Positions 53,408 through 63,081 of a DNA stretch of 64,000 nucleotides are shown in pieces. Made by a program: the position numbers and the translations under genes. Numbering within the stretch: position 1 is the stretch's first letter; each line of letters opens with the position of its first letter. The stretch lies in contig NZ_CP138858.1 in the NCBI RefSeq assembly GCF_033878955.1, positions 620,001 through 684,000 of the forward strand, read 5' to 3'. Source of the DNA: Coraliomargarita algicola. GTDB taxonomy: Bacteria > Verrucomicrobiota > Verrucomicrobiia > Opitutales > Coraliomargaritaceae. A model generated the notes under the pieces. It did not search any database. It saw nothing but the letters and a program-made list of their open reading frames with translations, and was not told where the DNA came from.

Positions 53408-54925
53408 CTATTTTAAACTCAGCCCGAGGCCTTCCAACCACACGCGACACTCCGGCATCCAATTGACATCCTTCAGCCCATGTCCGCCTGTTTCTGAAAC
53501 GATGAGGTAAGTGGAAACACCTGCGGCCTTCAGCCCTTGCTCATAGGCAATCCCACCGGGATAAAAGCTATGGTCATCCTTGGCATAAACGAGAAAAGTC
53601 GGCGCGATATCGGCCGTCATGGGAAACTCTTCGACCAATACAGGCTCCTGCTGTGCCCCTTGACCTTTGTAGAAATAGGCTCCGGAAAAGATCACGACGA
53701 ACTGGGGTTCACAACTTTCGCGATCGGCGGCATCCACAGCTACATACGCAGGTGTAGCATAGTGCTGACTCAAACGAGCCACCAAGTGACCGCCCGCAGA
53801 AGAACCCACCACACCCAGTTGGTCCGGATCCACGTTCCAACGCTTTGCATTGTGGCGCACTAAGCGCATCGCACGTTGCACATCTTTAAAGGCGGCTTCA
53901 CGATCGCCTGGAACAGTGTAACGCAGCATAAAAACCGAGATCCCTTGGGCATTTAACCATTCAATAATCTCTGGCCGCGGTGTCAGGTGTTTATAGCTCC
54001 CCCCAGGGCTATAAACCACCGCCGGCGTGGGCGCATGACTCTCCGCGAGATACACGACCAGATTGGCATCTTTGACATTCTCATAGCGAATTTTGCCGCG
54101 TCGTGTAATATCCAAGCGGGGTTGAATCGCCGAATAATCGCCCGTATCGTCTGGCCAGAGACGAAGCACTTCATGAGTGCCGACAATAGGATCCTCAACG
54201 GCATCGGCCTTCCTGGCTGAATCTGGCGCGTTCGCTTCAATCAATTCAATCGATTTATTGGCAAACTCTGTCCCTAAGGTTTCATAGCCTTCAACGGAGT
54301 AATGCAGGTCATTCACGATAACTTCACCTCGAGCGTTCAACCCATCGTTCAAACTGTCCGTATCAACCAAAGCCGCACGTGGGTTCGCTTTGACGACAGC
54401 AGCTTGCGCATCGCGCACCAGCATCCAATCCGGATACTTCTCACCTTTCAGGTCAAAATCGCTGAGACGACCTATCACGACATTGATATCGTCACGGCCT
54501 AAGTCCCCTGACAATTGCTCAATCAAGCCCTGCAAACTCGCGGCATAGACAGACCCGTATTGCTCGCGGGCATCGCGCTCCCCTTGCATCCAGACGAAGG
54601 TGATGCTGGCAAGCTCCTGCCCCTCCGTCGCCTCTTTGACCATCGTCATTAACTGGTCGTAAAGATCCCCCGTAGCTTTCGGTTCATCCCCTTGCGCTGG
54701 CTTCCAATTTTTATACCACCGGCGAATCGGCAGTCCACCCTGAGCGTGCTTCACTACAATGACATTATCTTTGCCCAAAGCAGCCTCCACCGCCGGAGTG
54801 AATGAAATCGCAGGATCAAGCCGCGCCATATTGGACTGCCCTGACAGGATAAAAAGATGCTTCTGCGCATTAGCGGCACTGACCGCAAGCAGAGCGATGA
54901 ATAGGATTTGTATAATTTTTTTCAT
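53408..54925 (-). CDS. Two-domain esterase: SASA/SGNH domain fused to BD-FAE-like alpha/beta hydrolase
   Basis: A 505-residue secreted fusion. After a signal peptide, residues about 20-230 form an SGNH/SASA-type acetylesterase: LSGQSNMARLD (Ser), WMQGERDA, NDLHYSVEG (Asp and His). A second esterase domain follows (about 265-505) with VVYSPGGSYKHL, GVVGSSAGGHL (Ser), VYAKDDHSF (Asp) and TGGHGL (His). Both triads look complete, so both domains could be active, for example on two acetyl positions. Its ATG overlaps the upstream sulfatase stop by ATGA. It is the last gene of the unit that carries the TRAP transporter. Confidence 0.88.
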   Translation of the reverse strand: MKKIIQILFIALLAVSAANAQKHLFILSGQSNMARLDPAISFTPAVEAALGKDNVIVVKHAQGGLPIRRWYKNWKPAQGDEPKATGDLYDQLMTMVKEATEGQELASITFVWMQGERDAREQYGSVYAASLQGLIEQLSGDLGRDDINVVIGRLSDFDLKGEKYPDWMLVRDAQAAVVKANPRAALVDTDSLNDGLNARGEVIVNDLHYSVEGYETLGTEFANKSIELIEANAPDSARKADAVEDPIVGTHEVLRLWPDDTGDYSAIQPRLDITRRGKIRYENVKDANLVVYLAESHAPTPAVVYSPGGSYKHLTPRPEIIEWLNAQGISVFMLRYTVPGDREAAFKDVQRAMRLVRHNAKRWNVDPDQLGVVGSSAGGHLVARLSQHYATPAYVAVDAADRESCEPQFVVIFSGAYFYKGQGAQQEPVLVEEFPMTADIAPTFLVYAKDDHSFYPGGIAYEQGLKAAGVSTYLIVSETGGHGLKDVNWMPECRVWLEGLGLSLK

Positions 54926-56439
54926 TGATTGTTCATTCGGGCTAAGGCCCTTTCTTTCCAAAGCACTATATCCACATCGTTATTCATACGAACTCCTGCC
55001 GTGCTACGACCGCGTGCAACATCAGACTCTAGTTGTTGAAGCAAACGGTTGGCAATTTCCGGATGGGAATTATATAGATTGATCGTTTCGCCGGGATCAC
55101 GCTCCATGTCATAAAGCTGCGCCATTGGAGCACCTGCCTGAATCGCCTGTGCTTCCTTTGGGGCAGTCCACCCTCCGGAGCCCCTGGCTAACAGTAATTT
55201 CCACTTACCGGCACGATATGCAAAGTAACCGTCGATAGAGTGATGCACCACACCGGCACGCGTCGACACAATCGATCGTCCAGTCAAGGCAGGCAGAAAA
55301 CTGATACTATCTTCGCCCGCCCCTGCTGGGATCGTCGCTCCCGACAGCTCGGCGGCAGTCGCCATCAAATCCGTCAAACAAAGCAATTCATCACTCTTAG
55401 CCCCTGCTGACACAACTGCTGGCCAACGCACGATAAATGGCACACGATGGCCCCCATCCCAAAGATCTGCCTTGGACCCTCGAAATTGGGCACTGACAAA
55501 ATGCCCGGCCTTTTCAAGCGCTCGGTAATTGGCTCGATTTGCGGAACACCCATTATCACTGGTGACGATAACAATCGTATTTTGCCCCAATCCTGCCTGA
55601 TCAATCGCCTCGGTAATTTGCCCTATGACAGCATCCGTCTGCATCACAAAATCAGCGTAGGCCCCGAGCTGGCTACGTCCCTGCCAGTCCTCGGCAGGAA
55701 GGATCGGCGTATGCGGTGAAGTCAATGCGATATACATAAAGAAGGGCTCCGTCACAGTTTGCTGCTGAATATATTGAACCGATTTTTGAGCAATATCTGG
55801 CAATACATTCACTGCTTCAAAGTCCGCCTCTGCTGGCCCCGGCCGATGAAATTGCTTTACTGTAGTGCACTCCCCCACGAAGCGATTGTTTTCAATATAA
55901 ATATACGGCGGCATATCCAGTGAGGCTGAGATTCCATAAAAATAGTCAAAGCCATGATCCACCGGTCCGTCGGTAATCACCCCCTGCCAGTCGACATTAT
56001 TACCGTTGCCGCTCGCGACTTTATCATTGGTCGTTGGAATTCCAAGCCCGAGGTGCCACTTCCCGATGGCAGCTGTATGATAGCCCTGTGCTTTCAATAA
56101 TTCCGCAACGGTCAAGCGATCATCCGCAAGCAAGGGTGCGCTAAAACCATACAACACATGCTTCTGCAAGCGAGTGCGCCAATTGTAACGCCCAGTCAAA
56201 ATACCGTAACGCGTGGGCGTGCACACTGAAGAACTGCTATGCACATCGGTAAAGATCATACCGTCTGCCGCCAATTGATCCATGTGTGGTGTCGGAATCT
56301 GACTTCGCTCCGGGTTCATACACTGCACGTCACCGTAACCAAGATCATCGGCAAGAATGTAAACGATGTTCGGCCGGGTTGCCCCTTGAGCTATCGTGCC
56401 GAAGCAAAGCAATAGAACTGCAATATAGAATTGTTTCAC
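54922..56439 (-). CDS. S1-family sulfatase
   Basis: A 505-residue exported sulfatase. Signal peptide 1-20, PNIVYILADDLGYGDVQC with metal Asp residues, formylglycine motif CTPTR (C73-R77, the Thr variant), AAIGKWHLG and IVTSDNGCSAN. Its last codons overlap the start of the two-domain esterase, implying coupled expression of desulfation and deacetylation. The C-terminus (PEIANRLLQQLESDVARGRSTAG) is typical of arylsulfatase-like S1 enzymes. It follows the GH29 gene by about 100 bases. Confidence 0.93.
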   Translation of the reverse strand: MKQFYIAVLLLCFGTIAQGATRPNIVYILADDLGYGDVQCMNPERSQIPTPHMDQLAADGMIFTDVHSSSSVCTPTRYGILTGRYNWRTRLQKHVLYGFSAPLLADDRLTVAELLKAQGYHTAAIGKWHLGLGIPTTNDKVASGNGNNVDWQGVITDGPVDHGFDYFYGISASLDMPPYIYIENNRFVGECTTVKQFHRPGPAEADFEAVNVLPDIAQKSVQYIQQQTVTEPFFMYIALTSPHTPILPAEDWQGRSQLGAYADFVMQTDAVIGQITEAIDQAGLGQNTIVIVTSDNGCSANRANYRALEKAGHFVSAQFRGSKADLWDGGHRVPFIVRWPAVVSAGAKSDELLCLTDLMATAAELSGATIPAGAGEDSISFLPALTGRSIVSTRAGVVHHSIDGYFAYRAGKWKLLLARGSGGWTAPKEAQAIQAGAPMAQLYDMERDPGETINLYNSHPEIANRLLQQLESDVARGRSTAGVRMNNDVDIVLWKERALARMNNQ

Positions 56440-56543
56440 CGTTTTAATGATACAGTTATTCTAGTTCGAATAAGTGGAATATTCATCAATTCCTCTGGGT
56501 CTTTATGATATTTCTTGGTGCATACATGCCTGCTGACGCAGCT

Positions 56544-57947
56544 CTAAGGTGTGGAGCTGGATACATCCTGTATAAAGTCGACATTCTCAAAACGTAGGAC
56601 AATCGCGTTTGGCCAGTTCCGCCAGTTATACAGGCGTTGCTGCCGTGGCACGTCCATACTGAGGCCCTCCGCGCTGTTCTCGAAGTGAATCGTCAAATCG
56701 ATCCTGTCGCTGTAGCGCTCTTGGCGATGATCCTGACCGAGAATAGTGACCTTGGTCTCTGCATTGGCGATCAAATCAGGCAGCACAAATTGCTTACGTG
56801 TCGAACGTGGCCAAATCCGATTGTTGGGATCGGGTTGTGCTTCCGTAAATTGAGTGATGATCGCGTAGGTGTATTTTCCGTCCTTAGATTGCGTATAATA
56901 CGCGTCCTTACTACCAGCGACCACACACGGACGAATGTTATGAATCGCTTCATCGTTCACAAACATCCACAGAGCTAGCTCACGAAAACGCTCCTCTTGC
57001 TCAATCGGAATCGTTCCGTCTGGTTTGGGCCCCACATTAATCAACAGATTGCCGCCTTTGGCCCGCGTTTCGACCAGCATGTTAATCAGTGTGCTGCCCG
57101 ACTTTAAATTGTCATTGGTCGGTTTATACTGCCATTGATTGCCAAGCGTGAAGCAGGTCTCCCATGGTCCGGGGATCGGATCCTTGGGCAGTCGTTGCTC
57201 CGGCGTCACCATCTCCCCACGCGTGACGAGCACGTTCGGATCCAGTTCGTGACAATACTCCGCAAGCTCTGCCTTATGCCCGCCGTCAAGGAACAAGGCA
57301 TCGATCGGGCCATAGTTGGTGAGTAGTTCTTTAATTTGAACTTTGGTGAATTCGATCAGCTCTTTGCGTTTCTCACTGGGCATCTTCCCACCGCGAGCAG
57401 GATAGCCCTCCCGATAATTCCATGCAAAATCTTCGGGAGAATAGTAAAAACCGACCTTGATTCCATAGCGGCGACAGGCATCGACATAGGCTTTCACGAT
57501 GTCCTTTTGATACGGCGTATTTGCAATATCAAAGTCTGTGACCGCCGAGTCCCACAGGCAAAAACCGCTGTGGTGCTTCGTTGTGAGCACCATGTATTTC
57601 ACCCCAGCGAGCTTGGCGAGCTGCATCCACTCGTCCGGATCATAGCGTTTCGGGTTAAAGGTCTGGGGCAGTTCGTGAATCACGCGCTCCAGATGCTTAT
57701 CGGAGGCCATGTCCATGTGGTGACTAATCACCGAGCCCAACTGCGAGTCATGCGCCCAGTGCACAAAGAGCCCGAGCCCCCAATCCATAAATTCTGCTTC
57801 CCGCTCGGGCAGATTTCGCAGCTCGCCCGCCATCTTCGGCTTGCTGTAGCCCTGGGCACTAGCCGTCGAGCTGAGGCCGATCATCGCAAAGCCAACCAAT
57901 AGAAAAAGGTAGACTCTACGGCGAAGTTGTTGGGGCAATATCATCAT
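56544..57947 (-). CDS. GH29 alpha-L-fucosidase-like protein
   Basis: A 467-residue secreted protein with signal peptide (1-32, ending STASAQ). WGLGLFVHWAHDSQLGSVISHH, KHHSGFCLWDSAVTDF, DALFLDGGHK with the likely nucleophile Asp and LVTRGEMVTPEQRLP are visible. It is a clear paralogue of the 51839-53176 protein (long identical blocks such as RAKGGNLLINVGP), so the two units each carry one copy. They may differ in linkage preference. It lies 21 bases downstream of the TRAP large-subunit gene. Two ATG codons in a row make 57944 an alternative start. Confidence 0.9.
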   Translation of the reverse strand: MMILPQQLRRRVYLFLLVGFAMIGLSSTASAQGYSKPKMAGELRNLPEREAEFMDWGLGLFVHWAHDSQLGSVISHHMDMASDKHLERVIHELPQTFNPKRYDPDEWMQLAKLAGVKYMVLTTKHHSGFCLWDSAVTDFDIANTPYQKDIVKAYVDACRRYGIKVGFYYSPEDFAWNYREGYPARGGKMPSEKRKELIEFTKVQIKELLTNYGPIDALFLDGGHKAELAEYCHELDPNVLVTRGEMVTPEQRLPKDPIPGPWETCFTLGNQWQYKPTNDNLKSGSTLINMLVETRAKGGNLLINVGPKPDGTIPIEQEERFRELALWMFVNDEAIHNIRPCVVAGSKDAYYTQSKDGKYTYAIITQFTEAQPDPNNRIWPRSTRKQFVLPDLIANAETKVTILGQDHRQERYSDRIDLTIHFENSAEGLSMDVPRQQRLYNWRNWPNAIVLRFENVDFIQDVSSSTP

Positions 57948-57968
57948 TAGTTATGAATTATAAATAAG

Positions 57969-59333
57969 TTAAGGTTGGCTCGTTAATTCCTCTGTATCCT
58001 GAGGCGCATTCATAAAGTGAGCATTCTCAACATCAGTTGCTTTTAATTGCTTGGTCTCTACTGGCAGCCACAAGGAAACTGCGGGCACATAGGTGATGAC
58101 TAAGAGTGCGACAATCATTGAGGCAAAGAACGGCAGCATGGTTTTGGTGACTTTTGCAATTGTGGTCTGCCCCACTCCGCAGCCGATAAAGAGGCAGGTG
58201 CCGACTGGCGGCGTGCACAGTCCGATACAGAGGTTGGCAATCATCATGATACCGAAGTGCACCTCATGCATACCAAGCGCCGAGACGACTGGCAGAAAGA
58301 TCGGAGTAAAGATCAGCACCGCCGGCGTCATATCCATAAAAGTGCCCACGCAGAGCAGCAGCAGATTTATGGTCAGCAAAATTAAGATTGGATTATCCGA
58401 GAGCCCGAGCAGAACCGCACTCACAGTCTGCGGGATGTTTGCCATGGTCATAATCCAGCTCATCCCGGAACTGGCCCCAATCAATAACATGACGACCGCG
58501 GTGGTAATACCTGTCTGTAGCAGCAACTCCGGAAGTTCTCTGAGCTTGATTTCGCGGTAGTAGAGCACCGTCAAAAGGAAGGCATAGACGACAGCGATCG
58601 CGGCGGCTTCCGTCGCGGTAAAGATGCCCGCGAGAATGCCACCGATCACCACAACAATCAGAAAGAGGCTGAGAAAGGCGCGCTTAAAACCGATCAACAT
58701 CTGCCGGATCGTTGAACGCGGCTCTCGTGGATACTTTTTAGTGTAAGCAAACGCACCACAGACGAGCATGATGAAAAGGCCTGAAATAATTCCCGGTAGA
58801 ATCCCCGCCATGAACATGGCTGCAATCGACACTGAGCCCGCGGCGACTGAGTAAACAATCATGATGTTACTCGGCGGAATCAGCAGCCCGGTCGTCGCGG
58901 CTGTGGTGGTGACGGATACATTGAACTCGCGGTTGTAACCCTTGCGATTCATCTCGGGAATCATGAAGCCGCCGACCGATGAGACCGCAGCCGCGGCCGA
59001 GCCCGAAATAGAGCCAAAGAGCATGCAGGTGAGCGTATTGACATAAGCTAAGCCACCGGGCAAAAAGCCAACCAAGGTAGCGGCAAAATCAATGAGTCGC
59101 CGCGCCATGCCGCCGCGCCCCATCAGGTGCCCCGAAAGAATGAAAAAGGGGATGGCCAATAGCGCGAAGCTATTCACGCCGTTCACCATATTAGCGGCCA
59201 CCACAATGGTCGGATCGGCGCCCTCGGCGAGAATCGCCACAAAGGTCGCCAGTGCAATCGACACAGCGATTGGCACGTTCATGGCCAAGAGTAGCAGGAA
59301 GATCGCAATTAAGATCAATGCAGTTGTGCCCAT
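57969..59333 (-). CDS. dctM: TRAP transporter large permease DctM
   Basis: A 454-residue integral membrane protein with about 12 hydrophobic segments, the ion-coupled channel of a tripartite ATP-independent periplasmic transporter. Family blocks include MNVPIAVSIALA, AIPFFILSGHLMGRGG, GSISGSAAAAVSSVGG, TTAATTGLLIPPSN and GLCTPPVGTCLFIGCG. Its ATG overlaps the stop of dctQ by one base (TAATG). TRAP systems take up organic acids and sugar acids using the sodium gradient. In this locus a uronic acid or another acidic sugar is a reasonable guess. Confidence 0.95.
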   Translation of the reverse strand: MGTTALILIAIFLLLLAMNVPIAVSIALATFVAILAEGADPTIVVAANMVNGVNSFALLAIPFFILSGHLMGRGGMARRLIDFAATLVGFLPGGLAYVNTLTCMLFGSISGSAAAAVSSVGGFMIPEMNRKGYNREFNVSVTTTAATTGLLIPPSNIMIVYSVAAGSVSIAAMFMAGILPGIISGLFIMLVCGAFAYTKKYPREPRSTIRQMLIGFKRAFLSLFLIVVVIGGILAGIFTATEAAAIAVVYAFLLTVLYYREIKLRELPELLLQTGITTAVVMLLIGASSGMSWIMTMANIPQTVSAVLLGLSDNPILILLTINLLLLCVGTFMDMTPAVLIFTPIFLPVVSALGMHEVHFGIMMIANLCIGLCTPPVGTCLFIGCGVGQTTIAKVTKTMLPFFASMIVALLVITYVPAVSLWLPVETKQLKATDVENAHFMNAPQDTEELTSQP

Positions 59334-59860
59334 TACTCAGCCCCTCCTTCAGCACTTACCTGGTTCCGATAAGCCGTAGGCGCACCCAGAACTTCGATAA
59401 TATTCTCTAGCGTGAACAAGGCCATAAACACCCCCGCGATCGGCAATGCCAGATAGACATGGCCCATCTTGATGCCTAAGGCCGGAGTGGTTTGCTCCAA
59501 AATCAAGGCGTCGGAGACGACCTGCCAGCCACCGATCAAAAAGATCGAGACCGCAAAAAACAGCACCAATAAATGTGCGACCACTGCCATCAATTTTCGT
59601 ATTTCGGGATGTAACTTTTCCACGAAATAATCCACTCCGAGGTGACTCTTCTGCCCGAAGGCCACCGCACCGCCCAGCAGGGACACCCAAACCAACAGGA
59701 ATCGAGCCAGCTCCTCAGTCCAGTTGGCCTGCTCGCCCATCACGTAGCGTGTAAACACCCCCCAGACGACGTCCAGGACCAGTAGCGCAACCGCCAGGAT
59801 CAGCAGCCCGTTGAGCGCAGTAGTCATCCACTGCTTAAATTTTAATAGAGCTTGTCGCAT
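59333..59860 (-). CDS. dctQ: TRAP transporter small permease DctQ
   Basis: A 175-residue protein with four membrane helices. LLVWVSLLGGAVAFGQKSHLGVDYFV is the DctQ signature region in helix 2. It sits between dctP and dctM with one-base TAATG overlaps on both sides, so the three subunits are translated together. The C-terminal tail is short and cytoplasmic. Confidence 0.94.
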   Translation of the reverse strand: MRQALLKFKQWMTTALNGLLILAVALLVLDVVWGVFTRYVMGEQANWTEELARFLLVWVSLLGGAVAFGQKSHLGVDYFVEKLHPEIRKLMAVVAHLLVLFFAVSIFLIGGWQVVSDALILEQTTPALGIKMGHVYLALPIAGVFMALFTLENIIEVLGAPTAYRNQVSAEGGAE

Positions 59861-60876
59861 TAGTTCACTTGGGAAATTTGTTGAAGTAGCATGCGCACAT
59901 CCGGGTGTTCGACTGCGTTGAGCATCGGCTGCACTTTTGCCTGAAAAAGTGCGGTATCGACTTCGTAAATATGCACGCCTTCAGCAGCCGCCTGCTCCAT
60001 CGCCAGCTTGGTTTTCTGATTCCAGAGTTCGCGTTGATAGTCCGAGGACTCTTGCGCCACCTGCTGCACCCATCCCTGCACCTGCGGCGAAAGTTGCTTC
60101 CAGACCTTTGAACTCATCAGCAGCATATCGGGAATACGGGTATGCCCATCGAGTGAGAAATGCTTACACACTTCATAGTGCTTGTTGGAGTAGAAACTTG
60201 GGACGTTGTTCTCCGCACCATCGACGGTGCCTTGAGCCAGCGCGGAGTAGAGCTCGCCCCATGCAATCGGTGTCGGCGAGCCTCCCAGCGCTTTGACCAT
60301 ATCAATGGCGGTGGCACTGTTCATGACCCGGATCTTCATTCCGGTTAAGTCATCCGGAGTGCGGATGGGCTTATCCTTGGTGTAAAAATTACGACTGCCG
60401 GCATCATAATAGCAGAGTCCGCGTAGATATTTGGCCTCGCCCTTTTCCATCAGCTCATGACCGATTTCACCGTTCAGCACTTGCCAGTAATGCTCGGAAT
60501 CGCGAAAGACATAAGGCAGGCTGAATGCAGCCATCGATGGGATGAAGTTTTCCAGTGCCGCGACAGACTGACAAGTCATGGCAAGCGAGCCGTTCTGAAG
60601 TTGTTCTATGCTCTGCACTTCAGCTCCCAGAACTGCACTCGGATAGATATCGATCGTGACTGAACCACCGGAAAGCTCCTCCAATCGCTCCTTCATAAAG
60701 ACCAATGATTGATGCACTGGATGTGCCGTATCAAGCCCGTGCCCTAGCTTGAGCACGGTTTGTGACGCAACTCCCCCACCGCTCTTTTGAGCACGTAGAA
60801 AGAGCGCAAAGCCACTCGTGGCCAATAAAGCACCGATGAAGATGCCTGCGATCAGGGTCGATAAAGTTTTATTCAT
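59860..60876 (-). CDS. dctP: TRAP transporter solute-binding protein DctP
   Basis: A 338-residue periplasmic binding protein with a signal anchor-like N-terminus (GIFIGALLATSGFALFL). The family core is KIRVMNSATAIDMVKALGGS, which holds the conserved Arg that binds the substrate carboxylate, then WGELYSALAQGTVDGAENN. The conserved Arg means the ligand is a carboxylic acid, which fits uronic acids or sugar acids released from the polysaccharide. It is 12 bases after the GH115-like gene, so enzyme and transporter genes are in one operon. Confidence 0.94.
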   Translation of the reverse strand: MNKTLSTLIAGIFIGALLATSGFALFLRAQKSGGGVASQTVLKLGHGLDTAHPVHQSLVFMKERLEELSGGSVTIDIYPSAVLGAEVQSIEQLQNGSLAMTCQSVAALENFIPSMAAFSLPYVFRDSEHYWQVLNGEIGHELMEKGEAKYLRGLCYYDAGSRNFYTKDKPIRTPDDLTGMKIRVMNSATAIDMVKALGGSPTPIAWGELYSALAQGTVDGAENNVPSFYSNKHYEVCKHFSLDGHTRIPDMLLMSSKVWKQLSPQVQGWVQQVAQESSDYQRELWNQKTKLAMEQAAAEGVHIYEVDTALFQAKVQPMLNAVEHPDVRMLLQQISQVN

Positions 60877-60888
60877 AGTCGGGGAGAC

Positions 60889-63063
60889 TTATTCGGGGTA
60901 GCTGCCATTCTCTAACACATCGAGTCCACGGCCAGTATGTTTATAGAAATAGGGATATACGCCTTCGGCATTGTTCATATAGTCTTGCGCCGAGCCCCAG
61001 AATGAACCGTTCATAATGCCGCGATACTTCGAGGTGTAAGGGCGGCCTTCGATGCGTGCAATCGTCTCCTTTAACATCAGACGGGTGCGCCACATATCCA
61101 TCAGGCGCACATGCATGAACATCGTGTCCCAAATCCCATATTCCGCTTTATGCGCTTCGCTCAGGATCTTTTCCAGTTCGGCCAGTGCGAGCTTTAGATG
61201 ATTGGCAAACACTTGAGGGTTCTGATCGACGAGGTATGCATCCACGCCCTGAACGACTTGATCCAGCATACGGCTGCCATACATGTGCACCGCGACCTGA
61301 TAGGTGAAGTGCGCCTGGTAAAAATTCCGGCGGTCGACAGGAATGCGCGACTCCAGCGCCTTGGTTTCACGCCAGAGCGCGGGAAAGAATTCAGCGGTCT
61401 CGGTGAGGGGTCCTTTGGTCTGCTTCATTTGGTTCGCAAAGCCCGACACATTGCGAATGTCTTCGCCGTTCTCGATGGCGCTGCTGTATTTCTTCAGCAC
61501 TTCCTGAGTCAGGTATTGAAGCAGATGCTCCCCCCGGGCCCCTCTCCAACGGGTTGGATCAGGCATATTCTCACGCAGGTAAGGAATGTCATAGTAATGC
61601 AGGCGCAAGGCTGCTAAATCGGCTGCCAATTCAGGTGAAAACTGCTTCGCATACCATTGCTGCAAGTATGCGTGCATCGCTTTATCGGCAGGTTGACTCA
61701 AATAAGGCTCTGCATCCCAAAGGAAATCATTGATCGCCTGCACAGACATCGCTGCGGGGCGAATACCGCTCACATTAATGATCGCATACTTAGTGGCACC
61801 ACGCTCCACATAACGACGCAATTCATTATAAATACGGGCTGGCGGCACGGCCTCCGTGGTGCGGTTTTGCGTATTCATCATCATCATGACATGATAATAA
61901 AGCCCGTCACCTGGCGATAAATCGGAGCCATCGCCCTTGTCGCGCATATACCCACGACCATCATCGGCGAACATCTTGCAGACACCGTCTGGTATTTGCA
62001 GGATCCCATCATTGTAAAAGCGGCCCAGCTCATTCCACAGCGCAGCCACAATGGTGGCATCGGGATCAAACTCGCGCACGATTTCCGTCTGCTTCTGCAT
62101 GGCAGCTGCAATCACATCCGCGCGGCCCTGATCATCTTTTGGCGCAGCAGGATCGCTGTGCCAGAAGGCCCCATCCGATTCGCCGCGAAAGCCGACGATC
62201 CATGCCACCTTCTTATCAGCCAATGCTTGCGCCGATTTCCGCCAGGCATCTTCCAGGATATCCTTGTGGGTGACATAGGAAAACGGCAGGCCCTTCGGCC
62301 AATCCATCATGTTCAATCCCAAGGGAGAAATATGGTGAAAGGTGATAATGACGTCGCGGCGTTTGCAAAGATCATAGACCGTGGCATCTGAATACGAAGA
62401 CGACTCAGGGATCAGCATGTTTCCCTTGGTGCGGAGCAAGGTTTCGATAATTTTATCCATCCACTCCATGGAGATCACGTTGCCGCCGAGCGGATCGCGG
62501 TGCATTCCGTCGTGCAATTCTTCATCGTTGATGAACCAACCGCGGTTCTCAAAAGTCGGTTTCTTCGAAATATATTCATCCGCCGAAGTAAAGCTCACCT
62601 CAGTGCGTTTTTCAGGAATGCTATCGGTAAAGACATACATGGGGTCGATGCCGAGCACCTCTTCGCAAAAAGTATAGATGGCAAAGATCGTGCCACGTGT
62701 GTCGCCACCGATCGCAGCAATTCCCGGGTTGTTCTTCACCTGAGCCAAGCGCAACACGTGTTGCTCCGCTCCCGCGGGAACTTGAGCATCCACCAGCGAG
62801 CTGGTATTTTCCACGGAACCAAAAATGATGACCGGCCCCGTCCAACTGCTGCGTGTGTTATTCTTAAAAATCACCGGCGGATAGCCAAACACCTTATACC
62901 AATCGCGCTCCGCATCACGGATGGCTTCTTGAATCGCAGGATTTTCGAAATCGGCCGCCGTAACCACCCACGGAGTATCACCGTTGATGGTCAGACCATC
63001 CATCGATTTAGCAGTCAGATTCGTGGTGACCAGCACGCACATTAAAAAGTGAATCCATTTCAT
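60889..63063 (-). CDS. GH115-like alpha-glucuronidase family protein
   Basis: A 724-residue secreted protein with signal peptide (about 1-19). AAIGGDTRGTIFAIYTFCEEVLGIDP and FENRGWFINDEE are typical of GH115 enzymes, and WIVGFRGESDGAFW sits in the catalytic barrel. GH115 removes alpha-1,2-linked glucuronic acid side chains. At 724 residues it is shorter than usual and may lack the C-terminal beta domain. The N-terminal non-catalytic domain is the usual one for this and related families. It lies between a sulfatase gene and dctP. Confidence 0.75.
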   Translation of the reverse strand: MKWIHFLMCVLVTTNLTAKSMDGLTINGDTPWVVTAADFENPAIQEAIRDAERDWYKVFGYPPVIFKNNTRSSWTGPVIIFGSVENTSSLVDAQVPAGAEQHVLRLAQVKNNPGIAAIGGDTRGTIFAIYTFCEEVLGIDPMYVFTDSIPEKRTEVSFTSADEYISKKPTFENRGWFINDEELHDGMHRDPLGGNVISMEWMDKIIETLLRTKGNMLIPESSSYSDATVYDLCKRRDVIITFHHISPLGLNMMDWPKGLPFSYVTHKDILEDAWRKSAQALADKKVAWIVGFRGESDGAFWHSDPAAPKDDQGRADVIAAAMQKQTEIVREFDPDATIVAALWNELGRFYNDGILQIPDGVCKMFADDGRGYMRDKGDGSDLSPGDGLYYHVMMMMNTQNRTTEAVPPARIYNELRRYVERGATKYAIINVSGIRPAAMSVQAINDFLWDAEPYLSQPADKAMHAYLQQWYAKQFSPELAADLAALRLHYYDIPYLRENMPDPTRWRGARGEHLLQYLTQEVLKKYSSAIENGEDIRNVSGFANQMKQTKGPLTETAEFFPALWRETKALESRIPVDRRNFYQAHFTYQVAVHMYGSRMLDQVVQGVDAYLVDQNPQVFANHLKLALAELEKILSEAHKAEYGIWDTMFMHVRLMDMWRTRLMLKETIARIEGRPYTSKYRGIMNGSFWGSAQDYMNNAEGVYPYFYKHTGRGLDVLENGSYPE

Positions 63064-63081
63064 GATATAATTCTCAAATGA

